Below, one piece after another: positions 43,617 to 53,448 of a DNA stretch of 64,000 nucleotides. A program made the position numbers and the translations under genes. Position 1 is the first letter of the stretch, and every line of letters begins with the position of its first letter. The DNA is from Hyphomicrobiales bacterium (GTDB taxonomy: Bacteria; Pseudomonadota; Alphaproteobacteria; Rhizobiales; Rhizobiaceae). The notes beneath the pieces are model-generated. The model saw only the letters and a list, made by a program, of their open reading frames with translations. It was not told the origin of the DNA and searched no databases. Where the stretch lies: the NCBI GenBank assembly GCA_900466875.1, contig UBNQ01000035.1, positions 1 through 64,000 on the forward strand, given 5' to 3'.

Positions 43617-44759
43617 TCATTCCTCCACGCAAACGGGAAGAGCAAGCCCATGTTTCTTCAAAAGCGCATGACGCCGGGCCGCTCGATGGTCGTCGGCGAC
43701 CATTTCAGCGCACATTTCCCGGGCGGTGATTTCCGGCACCCAGCCAAGCTTTTCCTTGGCTTTTTGGGAACTCCCTAAGAGACTATCGACTTCGGCGGGG
43801 CGGAAATAGCGGGGATCGATCCGGACAACGAGATCCCCGACCTTCAGGGCTGGCGCAAGATCGCCCTTTATCGCGGCGACTTTCGCCACTTCGTTGACAC
43901 CCGTGCCCGAGAACTCCAGTGTCAGACCAAGCTCGCTGGCCGTCCAATCGATGAATTCTCGAACAGAATATTGTCGGCCCGTCGAGATGACGAAATCTTC
44001 CGGCGTGTCCTGCTGCAGCATCATCCACTGCATTCGGATGTAATCCTTGGCGTGCCCCCAGTCGCGCAAGCTGTCGATATTGCCCATGAAGAGGCAGGTT
44101 TCGAGGCCCATGGCGATATTGCTGAGACCACGCGTAATTTTCCGGGTTACGAATGTCTCTCCGCGACGAGGAGATTCATGATTGAAAAGGATGCCGTTGC
44201 AGGCATACATCCCATACGCTTCCCGGTAATTGACCGTGATCCAGTAGGCATAAAGCTTGGCCACTGCATACGGGGAGCGCGGATAGAAGGGTGTCGTCTC
44301 CCGCTGTGGGATTTCCTGGACGAGACCGTAGAGCTCGGACGTCGACGCCTGGTAGAAGCGCGTTTTCTCCTCCAGCCCCAAAAAGCGGATCGCTTCCAGC
44401 AACCGTAAAGTTCCGATCGCATCGACATCAGCCGTATATTCCGGAGCTTCAAAGCTGACGGCGACATGTGACTGAGCGCCAAGATTATAGACTTCATCTG
44501 GCTCGATACTGCGAATGATCCGGGTCAGGTTCGAAGTATCCGACAGGTCACCGTAATACAGTTTCAAACCCCGATTTTGACGGTGCGGGTCCTCGTAGAT
44601 GTGATCGATGCGGGACGTGTTGAAGGAGGATGCGCGGCGCTTGATGCCGTGCACTTCGTACCCCTTATCGAGAAGAAATTCAGCGAGATAGGAGCCATCC
44701 TGGCCTGTGATGCCGGTAATCAGCGCAACCTTGCCGTTGCGTGGCAATGGATCGTTCAT
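43617..44759 (-). CDS. gmd: GDP-mannose 4,6-dehydratase
   Basis: 380 residues, the usual family length. Cofactor loop ALITGITGQDGSYLAEFLL, the GMD motif HGIKRRASSFNTSRIDH, catalytic STSELYG and YAVAKLYAY. It makes GDP-4-keto-6-deoxy-D-mannose from GDP-mannose, the substrate of the fcl product downstream. The start has GGGGGAA upstream, and a -10 TATAAT lies about 110 bp before it. Confidence 0.96.
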   Translation of the reverse strand: MNDPLPRNGKVALITGITGQDGSYLAEFLLDKGYEVHGIKRRASSFNTSRIDHIYEDPHRQNRGLKLYYGDLSDTSNLTRIIRSIEPDEVYNLGAQSHVAVSFEAPEYTADVDAIGTLRLLEAIRFLGLEEKTRFYQASTSELYGLVQEIPQRETTPFYPRSPYAVAKLYAYWITVNYREAYGMYACNGILFNHESPRRGETFVTRKITRGLSNIAMGLETCLFMGNIDSLRDWGHAKDYIRMQWMMLQQDTPEDFVISTGRQYSVREFIDWTASELGLTLEFSGTGVNEVAKVAAIKGDLAPALKVGDLVVRIDPRYFRPAEVDSLLGSSQKAKEKLGWVPEITAREMCAEMVADDHRAARRHALLKKHGLALPVCVEE

Positions 44760-45079
44760 CGTTCCCCCAAGAGCCTGGTCATGAGTCTACCGAGTGATCG
44801 AGCCGATGTTGGCTCCGAGAACTCTCCGGCGTCTGGATGGGTGCACCGCGCGGGTCTACCACCCTTCTGAATTATAGGTGGAACTTGCGACCTTCCGAAA
44901 CTGACCTAAGAGATGTAGATAATGCGAGATCGCACCGCTTTTGCTGCTACCGATGGATGAGGTCGGGACTGGCTTGGGTGTTGCCAGCTACGACGTCTGC
45001 AAGTTTTCAGGCGGCGTGTCTGCCGAGGGTAATCGTCGCGAAACGACGATGTTCGGGCTGGGAACATGCTCGCCGTTCG
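44760..45079. other. Intergenic region between gmd and the chain-length protein gene
   Basis: 320 bases with no convincing coding frame. A minus-strand TATAAT at 44871-44876 (with only a weak -35 around 44894-44899) could start the gmd-fcl transcript. ATCGTCG-CGAAA-CGACGAT at 45032-45050 forms a perfect 7-bp stem just after the end of the upstream minus-strand gene but has no T-run; it may act as a weak or Rho-assisted terminator. Confidence 0.45.
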
Positions 45080-47257
45080 CTATGCAACAATCAGCTTTGC
45101 ATCGGTGAAGTTATACATCGCGTGTCGCTTGGGATTGACGTTGTTTATGGCAACGAGAATATCGGCGCCGCCGGATCCTCGCAGGTGCCGAACGCCGATT
45201 TCGACGGTTCTGCAGGTCGTCCGCGCCCATTGTACAACCAGAATGGTGCGCTCTGCCAGGCTCGTCAGATGCAGCGTGTCGGTCGAATCCAGCGCAGGCG
45301 CGCTGTCGAATATGACTATTTGTCCGTTGAGGCGAGCCATCTCGATAATTTCGGAAACATCCGCCAAATAGGCGCGCCGATAGAGATCAGGCCGCCCCGC
45401 CGGAATAAAATCAATGCCGGTCGGGGCGTGATGATGTACGACTTCCGTCAGTTTCGCCTTGCGCCTGACGAATTCGTTCAGGCCGTGCACCTGATTGGAA
45501 TTGAACACCGAGACACGATTTCCACTTCGAAGGTTGCCATCGACGAGAATGACGCCAATGCCGCTTGCTGCGATTTCGATCGCAAGCGAGCTTGCAATGG
45601 TCGACTTGCCTTCTGCCTTCTGCGATGACGTCACCACGATGCTGCCGGGCAGCTTTCCGCCAGAGGATTGTTTGAGCGACGCGATAAGCGCTTGAATAGC
45701 GTCATCGAACCTTCCTCCGCGCACCCGTCTCAATAGCTGCGACCGCTCCCGGCGCCGTAGGCGTGGAACAAGCCCAAGTGGCACGATGTGGCTTATGCCG
45801 GATAGCTGGTCGAAACTGCGAACGGTCTTGTCCAGCATTTCGACGACGAACGCGATGGTCACCGCAAAGGACACTGATGCGATGAGAGCGCCGATGACAT
45901 AAAACAGCCGACCGCGTCCCAGCGGTGCGAGCGGGATCGTTGCTGGTGACAACAACTCGATTTCCGCTCCTGGAGAACGCGCCTGATCGGCAAGCACGCG
46001 GCGCTGCTCCTCGATCTTATCCATGGCCAGTTGCTCTTTTTCTACAGAACGTTCCAACTGCACAGCTTCGGTTTGGGCCTCCAAATTGCGGGATCTCTGC
46101 GCTTGAGCCACCGCCAATGCCGACTGGATTTCGGCATCCTCGCGGTTGAGGTCATTCAACGCGGCGCGCAGGGTTTCAAGATATCGACCAGTTGCTACGT
46201 CAATGTCGATGCGGGACCTTGCAACGCGCGCCCGCAGGTCGATGACTGCCTGAGCCGTCTCGCCATACACCTCCAGAACACGATCAAGATCCCGCTGCTG
46301 GGCCACCAGATTGCGTTGCATCTCGCCAAGGTTTTCCGGAACAGACGACGCACCTTCCGTGGCAAGCGAGGCCGCTCCACCGCTTTCCAGATGAGAGATT
46401 GTCATGCGGGTCTGAGCTCGGGCCTGATCAAGCTTGGACCGCCGGTCGCTTAGATCAGCAATCAAAGTTGCCGTTGTGCCCTGGGCATCATCGTTTAACA
46501 TCAGGCCCATTGTGTTTCGGTATCGATCAAAGCTCTCGCGTGCAGCGATGACCCGGTCCTTCTGTTCGCCGATGCGCTGCTGAACCCATTTCTCTGCTGC
46601 ATCCAAGCGAACGCGAAGCCGGTTCTGCCGTTCATCGCTATAAATATCGATCAAGTAGTTGGGAACTGCTGCTGCCAGCGCAGGGTCGCGTGAAGAAAAT
46701 CCAATCCTGATGACGTTTGCCTGGCCATCGCGCTGGACGCGTAATGCCCTGTAATATTCGAGGACGACGCCGTCGAGCCCGGTTGGTTGCGGCGAGGGAG
46801 GCATCGCGCTCCCGGTCAAGTTTCGAAAAGTCTCCCGTGCACGGCCAATGAGCGAAGCTCCCCGCAGTGCCGGTTCGAACTCCGGACGTTCGGCAAGACG
46901 CAGATCGTGGATGACCCGTTCCGCGATGCTTCTGGACAACAGCCGTTCGGTTTCCGCCGCGACGTCCAGCCAACCTGTCCGGTCGGACGCTTCTGTGGTG
47001 AGCGATGTCGACAGAGGCGAGTGGATCATCAGCCGAGACTCGGCGTAGTAGGTCGGAAGCAATCCCCAAATGAATGGAAACACTGCAGCCATCAGCAGTA
47101 TCGCCAGCGCAGTTATCATCAGGGCCCTTCGCCGGATAAGGCGGACGCTGGCCATCAGATCGAAGTCATCGGCGGCCTCGTGGCTTTGAAGTAACGGATC
47201 GTATCGCATTGGCGACAGCGACCTGTTGCGGTCCATCGGGAGCGTCGTAATGGTCAT
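45080..47257 (-). CDS. Polysaccharide chain-length/export protein with BY-kinase-like domain (Wzc/ExoP type)
   Basis: 725 residues. Wzz domain with transmembrane helices at about 46-66 and 451-473 enclosing a long periplasmic coiled coil (about 215-430), then a cytoplasmic P-loop domain: Walker A SSQKAEGKST (544-553), Walker A-prime ILVDGNLR (Asp573) and Walker B IVIFDSAP (Asp651). Canonical tyrosine kinases have DxD in the A-prime motif and a Tyr-rich tail; here it is DGN and only Tyr715 is near the C-terminus, so kinase activity is doubtful. It controls polymer length and export with a Wza partner not seen here. Its start overlaps the GT4 stop (ATGA). Confidence 0.9.
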   Translation of the reverse strand: MTITTLPMDRNRSLSPMRYDPLLQSHEAADDFDLMASVRLIRRRALMITALAILLMAAVFPFIWGLLPTYYAESRLMIHSPLSTSLTTEASDRTGWLDVAAETERLLSRSIAERVIHDLRLAERPEFEPALRGASLIGRARETFRNLTGSAMPPSPQPTGLDGVVLEYYRALRVQRDGQANVIRIGFSSRDPALAAAVPNYLIDIYSDERQNRLRVRLDAAEKWVQQRIGEQKDRVIAARESFDRYRNTMGLMLNDDAQGTTATLIADLSDRRSKLDQARAQTRMTISHLESGGAASLATEGASSVPENLGEMQRNLVAQQRDLDRVLEVYGETAQAVIDLRARVARSRIDIDVATGRYLETLRAALNDLNREDAEIQSALAVAQAQRSRNLEAQTEAVQLERSVEKEQLAMDKIEEQRRVLADQARSPGAEIELLSPATIPLAPLGRGRLFYVIGALIASVSFAVTIAFVVEMLDKTVRSFDQLSGISHIVPLGLVPRLRRRERSQLLRRVRGGRFDDAIQALIASLKQSSGGKLPGSIVVTSSQKAEGKSTIASSLAIEIAASGIGVILVDGNLRSGNRVSVFNSNQVHGLNEFVRRKAKLTEVVHHHAPTGIDFIPAGRPDLYRRAYLADVSEIIEMARLNGQIVIFDSAPALDSTDTLHLTSLAERTILVVQWARTTCRTVEIGVRHLRGSGGADILVAINNVNPKRHAMYNFTDAKLIVA

Positions 47258-48411
47258 GAGGCACCGGCGGATATTTGAGGTTGCGCGGAGATGGTTTCAT
47301 ATAAATGTTCCAGTGACCGCATGTATGTCTTCATGCTGAAATGATTGAGGTAATGAAGACGGGCCTGAGCGGATAATCGATCGCGTTGTTCGCGATCACC
47401 AACCAGTTTTGCCAATGCCTCAGCTAAGGCGTCTTTGTCGCCAACAGGAACGAAAACCCCGGTGTCTCCATCGGAGATAACTTCCTCATGCGCCCCGACA
47501 CGCGTGGTCACCACCGCGAGCCCATGGGCAAGTCCCTCGATCACCGCCATCGCCATGCCTTCGGCATAAGACGGCAGAACCAGGATATCTGCCTGCGAGC
47601 ATAAGGTCCGCGTCTCGTCTGCGCCAAGCCAGCCCGGCATCTTCACGACTTCCGAAAGCCCAAGGGCTGCTGCCTGATGTCGGTAGTCCTCGAGAGGCCC
47701 GTCACCTGCAACAACGGCTTTCCACTGAAGCTCCCTCATCACGGGGTGGCTCAGGGCAAGAAGAAGCTCCCGGACACCTTTGCGTTCACTCAGCCTGCCC
47801 AGGAAAATAATGAGCGGCAGCTTCCCTTGCGGATATTCAGGGACTCGCGCGCTACGATCCTTGGGGTCCGGGACACAGTTGCGGATAACTGCGATGCGTC
47901 TCGGATCAACGCCCAAATCATCGGTCAGCGTCAGACGATCACGGCGGCCCAATACGACGACATGATCAGCACCTCGGAACATTCGGCGTATGCGCGCTTG
48001 TTGTTTTGGCGTGCGCTCAGCGAAGTCATGCGCATAATCGTAGTCGTGTAGATGCAGTATGTGACGACATCCTAGAAAACGAGCAACTGCCGTCAGGATC
48101 AGTTTCCGCGAGGTGCTGCCGCGACCGGCGACGTGGATGTGATGTATGCGGCCGGGAGCCGCGAGGCGATCTACCGTCATTGTGGAAACCGCGGCCAGCA
48201 AGCGTGGTGGCGACGTCAAAAACGACCATTTCTGCCCCCGTGTGTCCGTTACCCGGAGTTTACGGTCAGTCTCTTTCGCCGCATCCGATATGTAACCGAT
48301 CAGCCTACCAATGCCGCCGCCGCTTTCACATCCTCCCGCTACATAATGGCGAACGGATGAGGCTGGTGCTGACGATATGCCGTATATCCGGGGACGCGCG
48401 GTCACGTGCAT
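47254..48411 (-). CDS. Glycosyltransferase family 4
   Basis: 385 residues from the ATG at 48411 (GGA 7 bases upstream). The frame extends 62 codons further, but that part would overlap the GT2 gene and lies before the expected N-terminal GGGIGRLIGYI. GT-B fold: acceptor half with HLHDYDYAHDF, donor half with IIFLGRLSERKGVRELL and the nucleotide-sugar motif PSYAEGMAMAVIEGLAHGL (EX7E). It adds a sugar to the lipid-linked repeat unit on the cytoplasmic face. Donor and linkage unknown. Confidence 0.88.
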   Translation of the reverse strand: MHVTARPRIYGISSAPASSVRHYVAGGCESGGGIGRLIGYISDAAKETDRKLRVTDTRGQKWSFLTSPPRLLAAVSTMTVDRLAAPGRIHHIHVAGRGSTSRKLILTAVARFLGCRHILHLHDYDYAHDFAERTPKQQARIRRMFRGADHVVVLGRRDRLTLTDDLGVDPRRIAVIRNCVPDPKDRSARVPEYPQGKLPLIIFLGRLSERKGVRELLLALSHPVMRELQWKAVVAGDGPLEDYRHQAAALGLSEVVKMPGWLGADETRTLCSQADILVLPSYAEGMAMAVIEGLAHGLAVVTTRVGAHEEVISDGDTGVFVPVGDKDALAEALAKLVGDREQRDRLSAQARLHYLNHFSMKTYMRSLEHLYETISAQPQISAGAS

Positions 48412-48523
48412 GTTTCCATCACTGTCCGGCAGAGATTTGCGGCTTGCGCGCCGAACTGCAGGGGTGAGTTCGCTCTCCGGCGCCAGACGAGCGGATATTC
48501 CCAGGAAGTCGGCACCCGCGCTT

Positions 48524-49474
48524 TCATTGAACGTCCTCCGCCCATCCAAATTCCTTGCCGCGGCAAGGTAGATTGTAGGCCGCGCGTAGTGCATCACGCA
48601 TGCGCCTCATCAGGTTAGGTTCCCCAGGATAAGCAATGCCTTGCATGGCAAGCTCAAAGCGGCTCCATATGTTGCCGCCTTCCATCTGCGCCAGTGCCAC
48701 CTGATAGGGATAGTGATCCGCCAACCGCAGGGGTGCAGGCAGATTATGAGAGGACAGGAACTGGTTCATCACATCGATGCTCGCGACCCAGTGCGCCATG
48801 CGCTTGCGCAACATCGCGGCATCGTCAAGGGGGCGATACCATGTGTTGTCATGGATCCTGTAAAACCCAAGTGAACCCGGCAGCGCAGCGACGCGCCCCA
48901 GAAACGGATAAATACCCACAAGCCAGAAATCGGCGGATATCCTGAACTGCTCAGGTATCTCACCTGCCGCGTTCCATGCATTTCGACGAACTGCGATGGC
49001 AGATGTCATGGGAAACGGCCAGCAGCCTGCGGACCTGCGAAGCCGCAGCGACAGATCGCCGGAACACAGTGTTCGGGGGATTGGTTTGAGTGTAGGTTTT
49101 CTGTCGCTGAATGCAGGCTGAAGTCGGTGATATACAAGCGACAGCCGGGCATCCGCGTTAAATGCGGCGGAGATCGAATGCAGCTTTTCGGGAGCCCACC
49201 AGTCATCGGCGTCCAGGAAGCAAAGAATATCTCCCGCACTTGCCCTGACGGCGGCATTGATCGCTGCGGCTTGCCCTCTGTTTTCCTGGAAGAGCAGGGT
49301 GACCCGATCGCTGTAGGGTTCAAGTACCGCTCGAGACTGGTCGGTTGAACCGTCATCCACCACGATAATCTCGGCGACAGGTCCCTCTTGAGCCAGCGCG
49401 CTGTCAATCGCGCGTCCGATGAAGCGACCGTAATTGTAGTTGTTGATGAGAACACTGATGGCCGGTCGCGTCAT
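48524..49474 (-). CDS. Glycosyltransferase family 2
   Basis: 316 residues from the ATG at 49474. GT-A fold with ISVLINNYNYGRFIGRAIDS, IIVVDDGSTDQS and the metal-binding DADDWW near residue 92. An inverting transferase for repeat-unit assembly; donor unknown. First gene of a minus-strand group GT2 - GT4 - Wzc-like, preceded by a 532-base region shared with the divergent beta-helix gene. Confidence 0.88.
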   Translation of the reverse strand: MTRPAISVLINNYNYGRFIGRAIDSALAQEGPVAEIIVVDDGSTDQSRAVLEPYSDRVTLLFQENRGQAAAINAAVRASAGDILCFLDADDWWAPEKLHSISAAFNADARLSLVYHRLQPAFSDRKPTLKPIPRTLCSGDLSLRLRRSAGCWPFPMTSAIAVRRNAWNAAGEIPEQFRISADFWLVGIYPFLGRVAALPGSLGFYRIHDNTWYRPLDDAAMLRKRMAHWVASIDVMNQFLSSHNLPAPLRLADHYPYQVALAQMEGGNIWSRFELAMQGIAYPGEPNLMRRMRDALRAAYNLPCRGKEFGWAEDVQ

Positions 49475-50006
49475 GACACTTCTCAAAAGGTGGCTGGGCT
49501 CAGCTTTTGGTCGGTAAAGCCGACAATGCGAGTATTTTTCCGTTCGACCTGAAGCACTTCACATCACTCGGCCTGACCGCCCGGTGGAACAAGCCTCTTC
49601 GGTTGCCCCGATGCCTCAGCTTCGATATCCGCTGACAAGTTATCGTTGAATGGCGCTACACATAACTTGCCCGTATGGGCAGGTCGTCACAGTCATTCCT
49701 CCCCCTTGGCCACGAGATACCTCCTAAGGGCGTAAGAGAGCCGATACTTTCGATTGCCACCCAGACGTTCGATGTAATCCGCTCTTCGTTTGCATGAATT
49801 GCTTGTGAGGGGAGCCATCTGGCTACTCTTTGAAGCAAATTGCCGGCAGGGGCGCTGTTTCTGTTGCTGCGTGTCATTGTGGTCTCTTGTTCACAACCTT
49901 GCTCGCTTGCGTATGGCCATCCTCATGATGTCGCCAATTTTGCGCCGCTCGTTTCGGTGGACTTCGACCGGCCCGAAAAACACTCGATCAGAGGTGCGCA
50001 TATCTC
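49475..50006. other. Divergent intergenic region in the polysaccharide locus
   Basis: 532 bases without a credible gene, between the GT2 gene (minus) and the beta-helix gene (plus). It contains the perfect 8-bp inverted repeat CAAGTTAT/ATAACTTG (49636-49669) and a nearby GCCC-GTAT-GGGC. No consensus promoter could be picked out. The region probably carries control of both directions. Confidence 0.45.
49636..49669. promoter_or_regulatory. Long-spaced inverted repeat, candidate regulator site
   Basis: CAAGTTAT (49636-49643) and ATAACTTG (49662-49669) are exact reverse complements, separated by 18 bases (26 bp centre to centre). Location in a divergent intergenic region suggests a dimer or tetramer binding site. 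Confidence 0.35.
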
Positions 50007-52151
50007 ATGATGTTCCAGATCAGGCTGATGATGTCCGCCATAATGCTCGCTGCCGTTATTCTGCCGTCGGGCCTTACGGCCTCGCCAAGATCGGAAGAAG
50101 ATGCGCGCGATCCATCGCAAGTCGCGATCAGCGAAGAAGCATGCATAGACGCGTCGCTGCCAACCCTGCCGGCATTGCCCGCCAAGCTTGGCCGCACGAT
50201 CCTGACCAACGCCGTTTCCAAATCCGCCGACCGGACGACATTTTACGTTGCTCCTGACGGGGACGACACCTGGACCGGGCGCCTTTCCAAGCCGAACGCC
50301 CAGCGGACTGACGGCCCCTTCGCGAGGATCGAGTTCGCGCGGGATGCAGCTAGAATGACAGATGGTCAAAGTATGATCGCGATAGCGGGTGGAGATTATT
50401 ACCTGTCTCAGGCAGTCGTCTTCGACGAGCGCGATGCGGGTTTGATTGTCACGGCAAAATGTAACGAAAAACCCGTCTTGCACGGCGGTTTGCGGATCGA
50501 AGGCTGGGCAATGCTGCCTGACGGTCGGTGGAGCGCACCGTTACAACTTCCTTCGGATATGCGGGTGGGTAGCCTTGTCGTCAACGGAGCGGTTCAACCT
50601 CAGGCGCGGTTCCCAAACGCTCCCCTGGACGGTGATAAGCGCAAGGGCTGGTTGTTCGCGGCCAGATGTGAGCCCCCCATCGATATATGGGAAGGCAATA
50701 CGCGGTTTTGCTATCACCCCGGGGATCTTCCTGTGCTCGACGACATTTCCGGACTGGTCGCTCACATCGTGGGTGGCAGCCAACCGGGCACTCAGTGGGG
50801 CAGCGATACGCTGCCCGTCGATCTTGTCGAAGCGGCGACACACACGGTACGGACCGGTGGAACCGGCCATTTCTTTACCTCCGAGGGCAGCCGTTACTTC
50901 TTTTCCGGCGCCAAAGCGCTGCTCGATGCGCCAGGAGAATGGTGGCACGATCATCAGGGCGCGTCGCTAACCTACATTTCCGGTGATCGAAATCCGCCTG
51001 GGCCCAATGTCATAGCAGGGATCTTGCCGACATTCTTCAAACTTGAAGGCGCGGACGGGATGGTTGTCGCCGGCCTGTCGTTTCGCGACGGAGCGCCCGA
51101 CGGCAGTGGCAAGTTCTATACCGAAACAAGAGGCTACGGCGCCATCAGGCTGGAGCATTCCGACAATGTTAAGTTGTTGAACAACATTGTTAAAAATGTC
51201 GGAGTCGGTATTCATGTGTCGGAAAGCAACAATGTCCTTATTGCCAACAACACCATTAGAGGTACGGCCGGCAATGGGATCTATATGGGCACGGCCTGGG
51301 GTAGTTTTGGCAAATCGAATGGCGGCAAGATCCTGTCGAACCGGATCTCCGATATCGGCAGCGTCTATTTCGAAACCGCCGGCATATGGTTCCAGGCGGG
51401 CAACGGCATCAGGATCGCCGATAACGTGATCGAAAACACCGCGCAATTCGGGATCTCCGGTGGTTCCATCTGGGGTCCAGACGATGCGGTCTATGACGCA
51501 GTTATCGAAGGAAATGTGATCCGTAATGCCAATCAGCAGACGGCTGACGGCGCTGCAATCAAAATGATGGGTGTGCAGGGCGATCCGTTGAACAGCATCA
51601 TTCGCAACAATCTGGTAACCGGGACCGGGCATCTGATGAACAGAGCCGATGGGACGTTTTGGCCTTCTGGTTATGAGGATATTTCCGAGTGGCCCAGCCC
51701 GATCAGTTGGGCGATCTACACTGATGGTCGCGCGAGCGGGGTGCGTATCGAAAGGAATACCCTCTCGGGTAACGTTGCTGCGATCGGCATCAATGGCGGC
51801 TGGAGTAACATCGTCACTGGAAACCACATCAAGAGCGGCTCAGGTGCCGCCTTCCGCATTGATGACGGTACTGGAAGGGGATGGCGGCCGTCCTGGGCAA
51901 GTCCAAACCGCATAGAGGACAACACGGTTTCTATCAACAATCGCAACGGTCTCGCAGCCTTCGTTTATGCTCCGTCTCACCAGTCGGGATATGTCCGGTT
52001 CGCTCGCAATCGCTATCTCGGCATCCTAAACGATCGGAGTTTCCGGGTAAGTCCCGGCACGATGCACGCGGGAGAATATGGCAGTCTGCATGATCTCGAA
52101 AAGGCGGGGATGGACACCGGCAGCACTGCAACTGAACATTCAGATCGGTAA
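50007..52151 (+). CDS. Secreted right-handed parallel beta-helix protein, possible polysaccharide lyase, hydrolase or epimerase
   Basis: 714 residues from ATG 50007 (a second ATG follows at once). Signal peptide to about residue 25. The module TFYVAPDGDDTWTGRLSKPN near residue 79 is the usual N-terminal cap of pectate-lyase-like beta-helix proteins. The helix itself runs from about 330 to 620, with Asn-rich rungs (NVKLLNNIVKNVGVGIHV, NVLIANNTIRGTAGNGIYM). A beta-sandwich insert lies between. Such proteins in exopolysaccharide loci trim, modify or epimerise the polymer in the periplasm. No catalytic residues can be named. It ends 1 bp from the convergent GT4 gene. Confidence 0.82.
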   Translation: MMFQIRLMMSAIMLAAVILPSGLTASPRSEEDARDPSQVAISEEACIDASLPTLPALPAKLGRTILTNAVSKSADRTTFYVAPDGDDTWTGRLSKPNAQRTDGPFARIEFARDAARMTDGQSMIAIAGGDYYLSQAVVFDERDAGLIVTAKCNEKPVLHGGLRIEGWAMLPDGRWSAPLQLPSDMRVGSLVVNGAVQPQARFPNAPLDGDKRKGWLFAARCEPPIDIWEGNTRFCYHPGDLPVLDDISGLVAHIVGGSQPGTQWGSDTLPVDLVEAATHTVRTGGTGHFFTSEGSRYFFSGAKALLDAPGEWWHDHQGASLTYISGDRNPPGPNVIAGILPTFFKLEGADGMVVAGLSFRDGAPDGSGKFYTETRGYGAIRLEHSDNVKLLNNIVKNVGVGIHVSESNNVLIANNTIRGTAGNGIYMGTAWGSFGKSNGGKILSNRISDIGSVYFETAGIWFQAGNGIRIADNVIENTAQFGISGGSIWGPDDAVYDAVIEGNVIRNANQQTADGAAIKMMGVQGDPLNSIIRNNLVTGTGHLMNRADGTFWPSGYEDISEWPSPISWAIYTDGRASGVRIERNTLSGNVAAIGINGGWSNIVTGNHIKSGSGAAFRIDDGTGRGWRPSWASPNRIEDNTVSINNRNGLAAFVYAPSHQSGYVRFARNRYLGILNDRSFRVSPGTMHAGEYGSLHDLEKAGMDTGSTATEHSDR

Positions 52152-52152
52152 G

Positions 52153-53430
52153 TCAGCCCTTCAACGATACTGGTGGCACTGCCAGAAAGGCAGGATCCAG
52201 AGACGGCGGCTTGTAGAATTGCTCCACCATTCGATCCGCGCGTTGCTGATGGGTGAAGCTCGCGGCACGCACCAGAGCGCCTTTCTTCAGCCCTGCCAAA
52301 CGACCTTTGTCGCTGATGATACGCGCAATCGCAGCTGCAAATTGCTGCTCGACAGATCTGGCGTCTTGTCCCTTCGTCGAAACCACAATGCCGCAATCCG
52401 GATCGATCGCCAGCCCCGATCCTCCCAGATCCAGGCAGACCACAGGCAGGCCGTGGGCCATCGCCTCTCCGATCACTTGTGCAGCAGAATCGTGGAGGCT
52501 GGGGAATACGAACAGGTCATGCGTCATGTAGAGCCGGCGCAGTTCGCTATAAGGCACCTTCCCGGTAAATTTCACGCGTTTCGCTATACCGAGTTCTGAT
52601 GCGATTTTGCGCAGATAGCCTTCCTCCGGACCTTCTCCGGCAATGGTAAATGACAAGTCAGGGATGTCCGTTTGCAGCCGTGCGACCGCTCCCAGTGCCA
52701 GCTGCACGCCCTTCCAATATTCCAGGCGCCCTGCAAACAAGATCGATGGTGCCCTGGATATTTCGGTGTCAGCCTGTGAATGCGGGACGGCAACGCTCGG
52801 CGCATAGATATCTGCCACCAGAGAGGTTTTGGCGTGCCACCACACCGGTACGTGACGGAAAGTGGCACGATCGGTCACCAGGATTGCGTCGGCTTTGGAA
52901 AGGCAGTGCAGCACCATCGGATCAAACCGGCTGAAAATGTTCAGAAGATCCCGTTGAATCTCGAACTTCCATCCGCGGCCGGGAAATCCCCTCCGCAGGC
53001 GCCAGGGTGTGGCTTCTCCTCCGCCAACGGGACCAAAAACGAAGCGAGGACCAAGGCCGCCAAGAAACGAGGGCCAGCGCAAAACCGTCCAGGTGAGGTG
53101 ATGAATCACGTCGAACGGCTGCTCCGCGTTCAGCCTAGCAACCACTTTGCGGGCTGTTACCTGCCACATGTAGTAATGCTGGCGGATTTTTTCAGCCGTC
53201 TTGTATCCCGGCCCTGCTCGACCGGGAACGTCATGCCACGCGAAGCTCAGCTGCCCAGGCAGCCGATGATCGATGCAGTAACGTTCGATTGCATGGCGAT
53301 GATGGCTTCCGCATGTGAGGACAGTGACGTCATGTCCCTGAAGCGCAAGCGCGTGGGCGAAATTCCAACCCTTTGCCATCTCGGACCCTGCATCGGGTTC
53401 GCATGCATAGGCTGAAATCAGTACACGCAT
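52153..53430 (-). CDS. Glycosyltransferase family 4
   Basis: 425 residues. MRVLISAYACEPDAGSEMAKGWNFAHAL is the N-terminus typical of this GT4 group (cf. WcaI/ExpE-type enzymes). Donor-binding half: ILFAGRLEYWKGVQLALGAV and FPSLHDSAAQVIGEAMAHGLPVV (EX7E-like). GT-B retaining transferase that uses a nucleotide sugar in repeat-unit assembly; specificity unknown. Transcribed with the dioxygenase gene 18 bp upstream. Confidence 0.9.
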   Translation of the reverse strand: MRVLISAYACEPDAGSEMAKGWNFAHALALQGHDVTVLTCGSHHRHAIERYCIDHRLPGQLSFAWHDVPGRAGPGYKTAEKIRQHYYMWQVTARKVVARLNAEQPFDVIHHLTWTVLRWPSFLGGLGPRFVFGPVGGGEATPWRLRRGFPGRGWKFEIQRDLLNIFSRFDPMVLHCLSKADAILVTDRATFRHVPVWWHAKTSLVADIYAPSVAVPHSQADTEISRAPSILFAGRLEYWKGVQLALGAVARLQTDIPDLSFTIAGEGPEEGYLRKIASELGIAKRVKFTGKVPYSELRRLYMTHDLFVFPSLHDSAAQVIGEAMAHGLPVVCLDLGGSGLAIDPDCGIVVSTKGQDARSVEQQFAAAIARIISDKGRLAGLKKGALVRAASFTHQQRADRMVEQFYKPPSLDPAFLAVPPVSLKG

Positions 53431-53448
53431 GGCGTCACGTTCCAGTGG

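Noticed and set aside
44837..45628. 263-codon plus-strand frame opposite the Wzc-like gene
   Set aside because: It lies largely antisense to a well-supported gene and encodes no recognisable protein.
48412..48597. 62-codon N-terminal extension of the GT4 gene
   Set aside because: It would overlap the GT2 gene by 74 bases, and the family N-terminus begins after the ATG at 48411, which has a suitable ribosome-binding site.
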